A stretch of 64,000 bases of DNA. Origin: an uncultured bacterium. GTDB taxonomy: Bacteria; UBP6; UBA1177. Location of the stretch: assembly GCA_905233945.1 (NCBI GenBank), contig CAJOFY010000019.1:1-64000 (forward strand). Reading direction: 5' to 3'. Under the pieces are notes generated by a model, which saw nothing but the letters and a program-made list of their open reading frames with translations, searched no databases and was not told the DNA's origin. This document shows, one piece after another, positions 33,968 through 41,313 of this stretch. The translations under genes and the position numbers were made by a program. Position 1 is the stretch's first letter. The number at the start of each line of letters is the position of its first letter.

Positions 33968-35749
33968 ATGGAAGGTTTCAGAAAACAAATAGCGGAAGAC
34001 ATAAAGGTATATCAAGAAGAAAATCCAAATATGCCCAATATATTAAAGGATGAGTGGGCTTTTAATTATTGGATTCTTGATAAGCTTTTTTATGAAGATG
34101 AAGAACTTATTGAGGAAAAAATCATTGATTATCGCGATATGGGTATTGATGCATATGAGATATATGAAGATACAAAGGAAATATATTTGATCCAGAATAA
34201 GTATTATGAAGATACGAGCAAGATAACGGTTGATTATGTACAAAATAACTTTTTGCTTCGTGCAATTACTGCTTTGGAGAATGGCACATATAAAAAATCA
34301 AATGAATTACAATCCTTTTTTACAAAACATAAGGGAGAAAGTGATTTTGCAGTTTACTTGCAATTATTTGTAACAAACAATAATTACGTGCCAGCAGCCG
34401 AAGAATATGTGAAAAAGTTTAATTTAACTCATCCTAAATATCATGCAAAAATATTTTACCTCAAAGACATTGAGGAAAGATATTTTGGTGAAGTTAAGCA
34501 GATAAAGAAGAATATTACGGTTACCATTGAGAGTGTTAATAATGGAACTATTCTCAATATAAATTCCAAAAACTATAAATTGGCAAATGTAATTGATGCG
34601 AAATATGTGTTTACACCTGTTGTTTCAGTATATCGTTTATATCGAGACTCTATTGAAAAAGGATATCCTATTTTCGATATGAATATTCGAGAGTATCTTG
34701 GAAACAAGGGCGTAAATAAAGATATTTACGCAACTCTTTTGGATGAAAATGAGAGAAAGAATTTTTTCTATTATAACAACGGAATTACTATCATCTGTGA
34801 TAAAATAGGTAAAATAGACACGAGAACTTCTTCTGCAAATAACATGAATGCGTGTTTTAACATAGATAATCCGCAAATTGTCAATGGTTGCCAAACTGTA
34901 AATTCAATATATGAGGTTTTAAAGAATGTTCCGCCGGAGAGTCTTGAAAAAGAGTTCAAGGATTCATTCGTTATGCTGAAAATTCTCGAAATAGATAGGG
35001 AAAAATCAGATCAAGGTATTTTGTATCGCAATATTGTGAAGTATAACAATTCACAAAATGCAATAGATGAAAAAACATTTGTGGCAAATGCTACGGAATT
35101 TACACGTGTTCAGCGAGAATTGGAAGGCAAAGGATTTCTGTTGTTAATTAAACAATCTGACAAGAATTCTTTCTTTGAAAAATATAATAGGAAGATTAGT
35201 GTGTTAAAAGAATTAAATGCTGAGCGACTTAAAAAGTTTGGATTGGATGAAATGAAGAGACCTGTAGATGTTTATATTCCATTGGAAAAACTCTTGCAGA
35301 TTATTAACGCATTTATGTCTGGTGGGTATGTTGCATACAAACATAAAAACAATATGTTGAAATTCAATAGTACAGAATACAATACTGCGGTCAAATTTAT
35401 AAAGGAAACAACAACAGAACGTATATTAGAATTGTATTTGTTGTATAAAAGAGCTGAAAAAACGAAAAAGGATAGTCCTCAGCGCAGATTCCCAGTGCCA
35501 TATTATCTAATAGACGGATTTGCAAAATATGAATGTGAAAACAGAAACAAGGACAAGATATGTGATGCTCTATCTGACAACGGTAAAGTAGAGCAAATTA
35601 TAAAATTATATTCTGCGGTTACGACATTGTATCAAAAGGATTATGAGAAAAAAGGACTAAATAGAGATTATAATCACATGATTAAAAATCCTATAGATTA
35701 TGAAATGTTCGATGCAATGAGAGACACCGTTATTTCTGTTGTGCTATAA
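33968..35749 (+). CDS. AIPR-family abortive phage resistance protein
   Basis: The AIPR family is defined by a region seen here as NIREYLGNKGVNKDIYATLL, FFYYNNGITIICDKIG and NPQIVNGCQTVNSIYEVL. The N-terminal part (about 25-110) looks like a PD-(D/E)xK nuclease: MGIDAYEIYEDTKEIYLIQN ends in a Q-N-K motif after the Asp. AIPR proteins are implicated in abortive infection by phage, probably as nucleases. Length 593 is normal. GGAGG lies eight bases before the ATG. The gene is markedly AT-rich compared with the core genes, as expected of a transferred defence gene. No partner methylase is nearby, so it may act alone. Confidence 0.9.
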   Translation: MEGFRKQIAEDIKVYQEENPNMPNILKDEWAFNYWILDKLFYEDEELIEEKIIDYRDMGIDAYEIYEDTKEIYLIQNKYYEDTSKITVDYVQNNFLLRAITALENGTYKKSNELQSFFTKHKGESDFAVYLQLFVTNNNYVPAAEEYVKKFNLTHPKYHAKIFYLKDIEERYFGEVKQIKKNITVTIESVNNGTILNINSKNYKLANVIDAKYVFTPVVSVYRLYRDSIEKGYPIFDMNIREYLGNKGVNKDIYATLLDENERKNFFYYNNGITIICDKIGKIDTRTSSANNMNACFNIDNPQIVNGCQTVNSIYEVLKNVPPESLEKEFKDSFVMLKILEIDREKSDQGILYRNIVKYNNSQNAIDEKTFVANATEFTRVQRELEGKGFLLLIKQSDKNSFFEKYNRKISVLKELNAERLKKFGLDEMKRPVDVYIPLEKLLQIINAFMSGGYVAYKHKNNMLKFNSTEYNTAVKFIKETTTERILELYLLYKRAEKTKKDSPQRRFPVPYYLIDGFAKYECENRNKDKICDALSDNGKVEQIIKLYSAVTTLYQKDYEKKGLNRDYNHMIKNPIDYEMFDAMRDTVISVVL

Positions 35750-36021
35750 AAAAGCAAGCACTTAGAATTATGGATAGTGAAGTGATTTGTGCTTAAAGTA
35801 AAAAATTATAGATGGCAATGAAAGGTGTTATTGAAAAACTGCCTAAGATTGAGTTCTAAATCCTAAGAAAGACAACATATTGCCTTTATATCAATTTTCT
35901 TCCACAACATCTTGACTTTTTCTTGATATTATGTAAACTAATCGCAATTTAATCCATTGGAGGGTGGCACATTGGAATTGAAGGTTAGTAAAGTGGTAGA
36001 ATTGATTAAGAGAGGTGAAAA

Positions 36022-36819
36022 ATGATTTTCGAGCAACCTGTTCTGGAAGAAATTTGTAAAGTTTTAGGCGATTATGCTTCAGGTTCTCAGATAACAACAT
36101 ATTTGAATCAGTTGAGTATAAGAGATGTCAATGGCCCTCAAGTAACTAAATGGAAAAGAATCTATAATGCTTTTGTTTTATACCAAAACACTTTCCAGTC
36201 TAATAATAAAATAATTGAATTTATACTCTTGGAATGTGCTCCTTCCAGATTTGTAAACAAGGAAGAAGATTTTGGTAAATTATTAGAACAAATAAACCTT
36301 CAATTAGCTTTTGTGGGATTAGAGTTGCTAGAGACTGGAAAAATACAGCCAGTGAGCAAAGCAGAAACAATTTCAGATGCTAAGAAAAAAGCAGAGAATC
36401 TAAAAATGAAGTTGGAGCAACGCAATGCACATCCTATGATTTTTCAATACTGCAAATCCGAATTGTTACAAAACAATTATTTTCATGCCGTTTTTGAAGC
36501 AATGAAAGGATTAATGCAACGAATGCGGGATATTTCAGGTTCCCATCTTGATGGAACCAATCTTATTGAAAATGTTTTCAGTAAAAATAACCCTGTAGTT
36601 ATTATAAATAATTTTCAATCACAATCTGAAAAAGACGAGCATAATGGATTTTGTAATTTGTTAAAAGGTTTGTGCAGCATGTTCAGAAACACAGAATCGC
36701 ATGAGCCCAAAGTGTTGTGGAATGTAACAGAGCAAGATGCCTTGGAAATACTCGCAATAGTTTCTTACTGTCATAGAAGATTGGATTCAGCACAAAAGAT
36801 AAGAATGATCGAACAATGA
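36022..36819 (+). CDS. TIGR02391/Ymh-family protein
   Basis: The C-terminal half (about 135-260) matches the Ymh/TIGR02391 family: NAHPMIFQYCKSELLQNNYF, HAVFEAMKGLMQRMRDISGS, NLLKGLCSMFRNTESHEPKV, DALEILAIVSYCHRRLDSAQ. This family often accompanies restriction and phage-defence genes and resembles HEPN-like proteins, in which RNxxxH is an RNase motif; here the RNTESH segment fits R-N-x-x-x-H. The N-terminal part is helical and unrecognised. AT-rich like the AIPR gene before it, from which it is separated by 272 bases without clear features. Confidence 0.82.
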   Translation: MIFEQPVLEEICKVLGDYASGSQITTYLNQLSIRDVNGPQVTKWKRIYNAFVLYQNTFQSNNKIIEFILLECAPSRFVNKEEDFGKLLEQINLQLAFVGLELLETGKIQPVSKAETISDAKKKAENLKMKLEQRNAHPMIFQYCKSELLQNNYFHAVFEAMKGLMQRMRDISGSHLDGTNLIENVFSKNNPVVIINNFQSQSEKDEHNGFCNLLKGLCSMFRNTESHEPKVLWNVTEQDALEILAIVSYCHRRLDSAQKIRMIEQ

Positions 36820-36903
36820 AAAAAGATATTCCAGCATAATTATGGCGAATTCGCCACAATTAAAAACCGTCCTCACCGCGGACGCAATTTGACCGCGCCC
36901 ATA

Positions 36904-36938
36904 ACTCACCAAAATAATTCCCGTTTCCGTTCAAGGTC
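36904..36938 (+). repeat. Mosaic repeat, segment alpha (copy 1)
   Basis: ACTCACCAAAATAATTCCCG and the following bases match two other places (38416 and 38874) over about 32 bases with one to three differences. Only the alpha segment is present here. Confidence 0.75.
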
Positions 36939-37089
36939 GAAATTTTGACCTCGATAAATTCTGAAAAAATAGAGTCTATAAATACGGGTTTTTAAATTCA
37001 AAAAAAACAGCGTTTTTAATGGTTGAAAAGGTGTCGTCCGTGCTTATAGATAAAAAACGGCTTTTTTATTGTTTTTTGGAGGTGCCAAG

Positions 37090-37536
37090 ATGTTTATTGA
37101 AGTAAATTGCAAAAACGGCTCAAGCCGTTGCTTTAAAGTAAAGTCTGTTGCTTTTGATCCAAAGAAAGGAATTTCTATTTACGGTGAAAAAGATAGAGTC
37201 TGCATATCAATGGCAGGAGACATAGAAACAGAGTTTTCAGCTCCGATTTCAGAATTGAATGAAGTCGAAAACTGCAAAATTCCTGGAATGATTTTTAAGA
37301 AAAACAAAGGCGAACTGGATGATTATAATGATGATTATGCCGATGATGATGAGTGTTTACTCCCGGAAAACGGCGGGTTATTGGGTAACCTTATGAATCC
37401 GGCGAATACAAAGGGAGAAGAAATACTTGTTGTTAGCACTGGGGAGATTTCGGGCAATATTCATGTCGGTTACGACTCTTATTGTAAAAGTGTCAAAGAA
37501 CTGTATGATTATTTGATAAGTCTCTTAATAATATAA
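37090..37536 (+). CDS. Hypothetical protein
   Basis: No family recognised. From the ATG with GGAGG seven bases upstream it gives 148 residues: a beta-rich N-terminal half (MFIEVNCKNGSSRCFKVKSV), an acidic Asp/Tyr/Asn patch near residue 80 (DDYNDDYADDDE) and a C-terminal half ending in a hydrophobic helix (VKELYDYLISLLII). No signal peptide. Lies alone in the accessory island between two repeat segments. Confidence 0.65.
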   Translation: MFIEVNCKNGSSRCFKVKSVAFDPKKGISIYGEKDRVCISMAGDIETEFSAPISELNEVENCKIPGMIFKKNKGELDDYNDDYADDDECLLPENGGLLGNLMNPANTKGEEILVVSTGEISGNIHVGYDSYCKSVKELYDYLISLLII

Positions 37537-37593
37537 TTTTCCCTCTGTTCTTACGCTGTCTTTAAAGCGGGCAGACTGCCCGCGCTCCGACAT

Positions 37594-37784
37594 CGAAGAC
37601 CTATTTTTTTCTGATTTCGCGAGACGTTTCAGGAAACGCCTCTACCGATTTTAGGCTCACTGATGCAGGGGAGATGTCGCAGACAGAGGGGGCTGAGACG
37701 CCATGATATGACGTCTCTACAAATTCACGGACAAAAATTTTAAAATTTTATTAAAATAAAAATCTAAAAATAATTTGACTTTTT
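37594..37784 (+). repeat. Mosaic repeat, segments beta and gamma (copy 1)
   Basis: Segment beta (CGAAGACCTATTTTTTTCTG to CGCCTCTAC) and segment gamma (GAGACGCCATG to TTGACTTTT) are separated by about 50 unrelated bases. The same order occurs at 38945-39140. Each half contains a GAGACG inverted repeat. The distal end supplies the TTGACT -35 box of the antitoxin promoter. Confidence 0.8.
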
Positions 37785-37802
37785 AACGATTGCAATTAAG
37801 AT
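37775..37802 (+). promoter_or_regulatory. Promoter of yefM-yoeB
   Basis: TTGACT, 16 bases, TAAGAT. The -35 box belongs to the end of the mosaic repeat; the -10 is unique sequence. The antitoxin ATG lies about 100 bases downstream. Confidence 0.5.
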
Positions 37803-37904
37803 AACTCTTGTTGTTGAATTGTTTTTTTATCGGAGGCTGCATTGACAAATACTTTTTTTAATACTAAAATAGATGCTGAAAAACGTATCTTTTTGGAGGC
37901 TAAA

Positions 37905-38147
37905 ATGATCGCGTTAAGAGCAGTCGATGTAAAAACGAACTTTAAAGATGTCTGTGCAAAGGCTTTTGGCGGTGAAGTTATTTTGATTTCCCGCCCGAAA
38001 AATCAGAATGTAGTTCTGCTTTCTGAAGCTGAATACAACGAACTCAGTAAATCCGCTTATCTTGCGAAACTTGAACGATCGGTGGAAGAGACAAAGCAGG
38101 GGCGCACAGTCACAAAAACTCTTGAAGAACTTCGCGCCATGGAGTAG
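37905..38147 (+). CDS. yefM: YefM/Phd-family antitoxin
   Basis: Antitoxin of 80 residues with the Phd/YefM N-terminal DNA-binding fold: RAVDVKTNFKDVCAKAFGGE, VILISRPKNQNVVLLSEAEY, NELSKSAYLAKLE. The C-terminal part (RSVEETKQGRTVTKTLEELR) would wrap the toxin. The track start 63 bases upstream lacks a ribosome binding site, while the ATG at 37905 follows GGAGG by five bases. Together with YoeB it would repress its own promoter. Partner gene begins two bases after its stop. Confidence 0.9.
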   Translation: MIALRAVDVKTNFKDVCAKAFGGEVILISRPKNQNVVLLSEAEYNELSKSAYLAKLERSVEETKQGRTVTKTLEELRAME

Positions 38148-38149
38148 TT

Positions 38150-38401
38150 TTGAAGTATTTGTTTTGGACGGATTATCTCTACTGGCAGCAGCAGGACAAA
38201 AAGACTCTCAAGAAAATCAACAATCTTTTGGAAAGCATTTCCCGGAACGGAGCCTTGGAAGGAATAGGAAAGCCTGAACTTCTCAAATATTCCAAAAGCG
38301 GTCAGTACAGCCGCCGCATTGACGAGACAAACAGACTTGTTTACCGTGTGGAAGGTGAAACGGTCATCATAGATAGTTGTCTCGGACACTACGAGAAATA
38401 A
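38150..38401 (+). CDS. yoeB: YoeB-type mRNA interferase toxin
   Basis: YoeB/Txe toxins cut mRNA in the ribosomal A site. Visible: YLFWTDYLYWQQQDKKTLKK, the catalytic Glu region GIGKPELLKY, the Arg in YSRRIDETNRLVYRV and the terminal His-Tyr in CLGHYEK, so all family active-site positions appear intact. The start is a TTG three bases after the antitoxin stop codon, with GGAG inside the antitoxin's last codons; this weak coupled start would keep toxin below antitoxin. Confidence 0.92.
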   Translation: MKYLFWTDYLYWQQQDKKTLKKINNLLESISRNGALEGIGKPELLKYSKSGQYSRRIDETNRLVYRVEGETVIIDSCLGHYEK

Positions 38402-38415
38402 TAGTCTCGCCCATA

Positions 38416-38580
38416 ACTCCCCAAAATAATTCCCATTTCCGTTCAAGACCTGAGATGTTTCGCGTTGCTCAACATGACGAGTTGCGGGCGAGCCGCCCGC
38501 GCTCCGACAAATGCAGTCGGGCCGACTGCATGCCGACAAATTTTTTGACCTTAGACGAAGACCTATTTTTTTCTGATTTA
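38416..38580 (+). repeat. Mosaic repeat, segments alpha and partial beta (copy 2)
   Basis: Alpha segment, followed by TTTCGCGTTGCTCAACATGA (a second conserved block shared with copy 3), then an insertion with two GC-rich palindromes, then the beginning of beta (CGAAGACCTATTTTTTTCTG). Confidence 0.75.
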
Positions 38581-38707
38581 GCTCAATTAGGCAATCACCT
38601 TAATTTTGAACTGTTCGGAAATTCCGAACAACTCGATTTTTGGCAAGCCGCACTCGGCCAAAACAAGACACTGTAAAATAATTTTTTAAAATTTTTCTAA
38701 ATTAGTA

Positions 38708-38735
38708 TTGACAAAACAATATTCTTGAGTATATT
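38708..38735 (+). promoter_or_regulatory. Strong promoter for candidate small RNA
   Basis: TTGACA, 16 bases, TATATT. This is among the best promoter matches in the window, and no protein start follows before the terminator 70 bases later. Confidence 0.7.
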
Positions 38736-38741
38736 ACCGAA

Positions 38742-38806
38742 CTAAAGAGTGGTCCTGCTCAGTGGACGATTCAAAATGAGGCTTTCTTAGGAAAGCCTTT
38801 TTTTTT
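38742..38806 (+). ncRNA. Candidate small RNA, about 65 nt
   Basis: Defined by a consensus promoter immediately upstream and a strong intrinsic terminator at its end, with only about 65 bases between. A first hairpin forms from GTCC, TGCTCAGT, GGAC (38752-38767), then a single-stranded ATTCAAAATG segment, then the terminator stem. The only internal ORF is four codons. It lies between a toxin-antitoxin pair and an unknown gene in the accessory island. No known RNA family was recognised; a trans-acting or antitoxin RNA role is speculation. Confidence 0.55.
38779..38806 (+). terminator. Rho-independent terminator of the small RNA
   Basis: AGGCTTTC, loop TTAG, GAAAGCCT, then nine T residues. Perfect 8-base stem; the best terminator in the window. 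Confidence 0.85.
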
Positions 38807-38873
38807 AGGTTCAAACTTCTTGAAGAAAAGAGCAAGGAATACAACACTAAATCATAGAAACCTGACGCATCTA

Positions 38874-39140
38874 ACTCCCCAAAATAATTCCCGTTTCCGT
38901 TCAAGGTCAGAGATATTTCGCTTCGCTCAACATGACGAATTAGACGAAGACCTATTTTTTTTTCTGATTTCGCGAGACGTTTCAGGAAACGCCTCTACAG
39001 TTTGTTTCCGTTCCATTCGCCACACTGGAGAAGGGTTAGGGATGAGGTTTGAGACGCCATGGTATGACGCCTCTACAAATTATCAGACAAAAATCTTAAA
39101 ATTGTATTATAACAAAAATCTAAAAATAATTTGACTTTTA
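38874..39140 (+). repeat. Mosaic repeat, alpha-beta-gamma (copy 3, most complete)
   Basis: Alpha at 38874-38908, the TTTCGCTTCGCTCAACATGA block, beta at 38945-38998 and gamma from 39051. The distal end again carries TTGACTTTTA, the -35 box of a promoter for the next gene. No coding capacity and no terminal inverted repeats with target duplications were seen. Confidence 0.8.
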
Positions 39141-39159
39141 TGCTGAAATTCAATATTAT
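39131..39159 (+). promoter_or_regulatory. Promoter upstream of the gene at 39277
   Basis: TTGACT, 17 bases, TATTAT. As for yefM, the -35 box is the end of the mosaic repeat. Confidence 0.5.
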
Positions 39160-39276
39160 ATTGTGTGGTTTTTTTGCTGTGTTTTATATTTTGTAGTAAA
39201 AAATTATTGTTTGTTTAAATGTGGAAAATTTAAGATCATTCGCAATAATATTGGTTTTTATTTTTGGAATGCTAAA

Positions 39277-39879
39277 ATGAGTAATCTGAATCAAATCGTT
39301 AAATGGATCGAACTTTTTATCGAAGGAGCCTCAAGTGTTTGCGATGACAACAAACTTATTGCAGAAAAAGCAAAGGAAAAATTCGGGAGGAATTATTCAA
39401 AGCTTGTTGATTATTTGCTTCTTTTGCGAACAGAAAAATTTACCGCAAAATCAATGGCTTTTTGTCTAAATAATCGTGACGATGAGGATGGTTTTTGCGA
39501 ATTTGAAAGAAAGTGCGCGGAGAGGAACGATCTTGTCATTGTATGCGGGCATTCTGATGATGTGATTGATTTCTATGGTGCCATATTTGCGGAAGGAGAC
39601 TGCTTTAACGGAGGTGTTTTCCATTTGGAACAAGAAGACGGTCATTGGATTCTTAAAGAAGGACTCGGCAACTGTAACAATATCTCGGCAAAATGGTATG
39701 AAAAAAGCAAAATCACCGATGATTGGGAAATCATTCCGTGGTCTTATGAAACGGATATTCCTCACACAACTTTTTATATGACTCATGAAGGAGAGCCCTT
39801 CTGCGAGGGGATAGTTTTTGATATAAAAAATTTGAAGAAAAATTGTGTGATTGAGGTCAGCGATGACAAAAAATATTGA
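39277..39879 (+). CDS. Hypothetical protein of the accessory island
   Basis: No family recognised. From the ATG after a weak GGA site it has 200 residues: a helical N-terminal third (NQIVKWIELFIEGASSVCDD, FGRNYSKLVDYLLLLRTEK) and a mixed, acidic remainder with WEIIPWSYETDIPHTTFYMT. No signal peptide or membrane segment. It overlaps the DUF1016 gene by 17 bases, so the two are co-transcribed and may work together. The upstream extension in the ORF track is hydrophobic nonsense without a ribosome site. Confidence 0.65.
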   Translation: MSNLNQIVKWIELFIEGASSVCDDNKLIAEKAKEKFGRNYSKLVDYLLLLRTEKFTAKSMAFCLNNRDDEDGFCEFERKCAERNDLVIVCGHSDDVIDFYGAIFAEGDCFNGGVFHLEQEDGHWILKEGLGNCNNISAKWYEKSKITDDWEIIPWSYETDIPHTTFYMTHEGEPFCEGIVFDIKNLKKNCVIEVSDDKKY

Positions 39880-40444
39880 TTTCAATCAACTTGAAAATTC
39901 GATAAATTCTCTCAACATTGTTTTTGAAGAGAACACTGCGAAAGCGATAAACAGAAATGTCACAGCGCGGAACTGGCTCATCGGCTTTTATATCGTAAAC
40001 TACGAGCAGAACGGCAAAGACAGGGCTAAATATGGAGAAAGAACTCTCCAAAAACTCGCGGAAGATTTGAATAAAAAATCTCTTTCATACAGGAATTTGC
40101 GCCTTTATCGTCAATTTTTTCTGGATTTCAGAACTCTTAAAAAACCGATTTTTGACTATGTCCTGAACGAGTTCAAAACAGATGAAAGGCTTATTCCAAC
40201 AATAGAGTTGAGCCTTGACAATACTGCAATCAGTGATTGCACAATTGGGCAGACAGCGTCTGCCCAATCAAAACAGGAACTCGTTGAAAGTAATTTGGCA
40301 ATCGGTGATTGCCAAATTGTGCAAACAGCGTCTGCACAATTAAAACATGATCTCGCTGAAAGTAATTTGGCAAACAGTGTCTGCCAAATTCAAGCACCAA
40401 TCAGGCAATCAGTGATTGCCCAATTCGATGACAAGCTTCAATAA
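39863..40444 (+). CDS. Truncated DUF1016 (YhcG-type) protein with palindrome-encoded tail
   Basis: The first 110 residues are the DUF1016 N-terminal domain: NVTARNWLIGFYIVNYEQNG, AKYGERTLQKLAEDLNKKSL, SYRNLRLYRQFFLDF. Full YhcG-type proteins continue with a PD-(D/E)xK nuclease domain to about 350 residues. Here the rest is replaced by about 70 residues from tandem palindromes, with peptide units like SNLAIGDCQIVQTASAQLK repeated. The ATG follows GAGG by six bases. It is either a decayed nuclease gene or a regulator domain with a new tail. It overlaps the preceding unknown gene. Confidence 0.78.
   Translation: MTKNIDFNQLENSINSLNIVFEENTAKAINRNVTARNWLIGFYIVNYEQNGKDRAKYGERTLQKLAEDLNKKSLSYRNLRLYRQFFLDFRTLKKPIFDYVLNEFKTDERLIPTIELSLDNTAISDCTIGQTASAQSKQELVESNLAIGDCQIVQTASAQLKHDLAESNLANSVCQIQAPIRQSVIAQFDDKLQ
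40225..40425. repeat. Tandem short palindromes inside the DUF1016 gene
   Basis: Six or so stem-loops with 3-base loops: TGCAATC-AGT-GATTGCA, ATTGGGCAGAC-AGC-GTCTGCCCAAT, AATTTGGCAATC-GGT-GATTGCCAAATT, AATTGTGCAAAC-AGC-GTCTGCACAATT, AATTTGGCAAAC-AGT-GTCTGCCAAATT and GGCAATC-AGT-GATTGCC. Arms differ between copies but mostly stay complementary. The reading frame is kept throughout. Confidence 0.85.
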
Positions 40445-40502
40445 AATAAGCATGATAACTGTGAAGACTTTGGATTTTACTAATATAAAACTTTGGAATT
40501 CC

Positions 40503-41300
40503 TTACCACTCGAATGTTGCCCAGCGGTCATTCATTTTGGGCAGCAGCAATGCGAACAGCTTTCCGCGTATGCTGTGTTTTTTCATTTCTTCATTGAAGC
40601 TGTGTTCTTCGGCAAGGCGGAATCCTTCGACGAGATAGGCTATCTCCTGACCTGAGTCGGTGCCTGAGACAAAATGGGCGTTCGTATTTTTTACGGTATC
40701 GTGAAATTTCTCGTTTTTTACCATGAGTTTGTTGTTCTGCTCTGCGATAAGTGTTCCGCCGCCGGGGAAATTTTCTTTCAGGACATTCAGAAAAGTCCGT
40801 ATCTGTTCCATTGTTAGATACATGAAAAGGCCTTCAGCAAGAAAGAGGGGCTTTGTTTTTCTCTCGGAAAGGGCTTCCTGAACGGGCTTGCACCAGTCTG
40901 AATCCAATATGTCTCCGGCGATCATTGTTACTCTTTCTTTTTCAGGGAAAGCCTTTTTTCTTGCCGTGATCACATCGGGCAGATCCAGGTCAAACCAAAG
41001 GATCTTTCCGTTGTCAACGCGGGAAAACCGGTCGTCGAATCCGGCTCCGAGATTGATGACCACAGTTTCTGGAGTTTTTCTGATGATTTCCTTAAGCTGC
41101 CTGTCGAGCATGATCGTGCGGGCAATAACTCCTTCGTGAGACATAAATTTGTCATACTTTGAGATGTCAATGCCGAGAGCTTCAACGATTTCCACGGCTT
41201 TTTTGTCGATTACACGCGGATTTTCACGCCTGCTTTCGCTTGCTTTTACCGCCAGCGGAATTAATGCAGTTGTCTGAACATCGCCTAACTGCAAATTCAT
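40503..41300 (-). CDS. SAM-dependent methyltransferase, leucine carboxyl methyltransferase-like
   Basis: Protein of 265 residues resembling the LCM/Ppm1 (COG3315) O-methyltransferases. SAM motif: TVVINLGAGFDDRFSRVDNG, then ILWFDLDLPDVITARKKAFP; further on PLFLAEGLFMYLTMEQIRTF and GGGTLIAEQNNKLM. Family members methylate carboxyl groups on small molecules or polyketides; the substrate here is unknown. It lies 13 bases after another methyltransferase gene and should be co-transcribed with it. GGAG six bases before the ATG. Confidence 0.85.
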   Translation of the reverse strand: MNLQLGDVQTTALIPLAVKASESRRENPRVIDKKAVEIVEALGIDISKYDKFMSHEGVIARTIMLDRQLKEIIRKTPETVVINLGAGFDDRFSRVDNGKILWFDLDLPDVITARKKAFPEKERVTMIAGDILDSDWCKPVQEALSERKTKPLFLAEGLFMYLTMEQIRTFLNVLKENFPGGGTLIAEQNNKLMVKNEKFHDTVKNTNAHFVSGTDSGQEIAYLVEGFRLAEEHSFNEEMKKHSIRGKLFALLLPKMNDRWATFEW

Positions 41301-41313
41301 CTTTGTCTCCTTT

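Larger units (their letters stand above)
37537..37904. other. Intergenic region with mosaic repeat and antitoxin promoter
   Basis: About 370 bases. Contains a GC-rich hairpin (GCGGGCA, GAC, TGCCCGC, near 37567), the mosaic repeat listed below and the yefM promoter. No gene seen. Confidence 0.6.
38402..39276. other. Repeat-rich intergenic region with candidate small RNA
   Basis: About 870 bases without a protein gene. It holds two further copies of the mosaic repeat, two GC-rich hairpins at 38487 (GCGGGCG, AGC, CGCCCGC) and 38511 (TGCAGTCGG/CCGACTGCA), the small RNA candidate, and the promoter of the next gene. ORFs at 38377 and 38820 read through the repeats and are rejected. Confidence 0.7.

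Noticed and set aside
38377-39134. ORFs at 38377..38676 and 38820..39134
   Set aside because: Both read through copies of the mosaic repeat, lack ribosome binding sites, and their shared residues come from the repeated DNA.
36904-39140. Insertion sequence
   Set aside because: No transposase ORF, terminal inverted repeats or target-site duplications were found; only non-coding mosaic segments.
40225-40425. CRISPR array
   Set aside because: The palindromes vary in both arms and loops, lie at irregular spacing without unique spacers, and sit in a reading frame; no cas gene is near.
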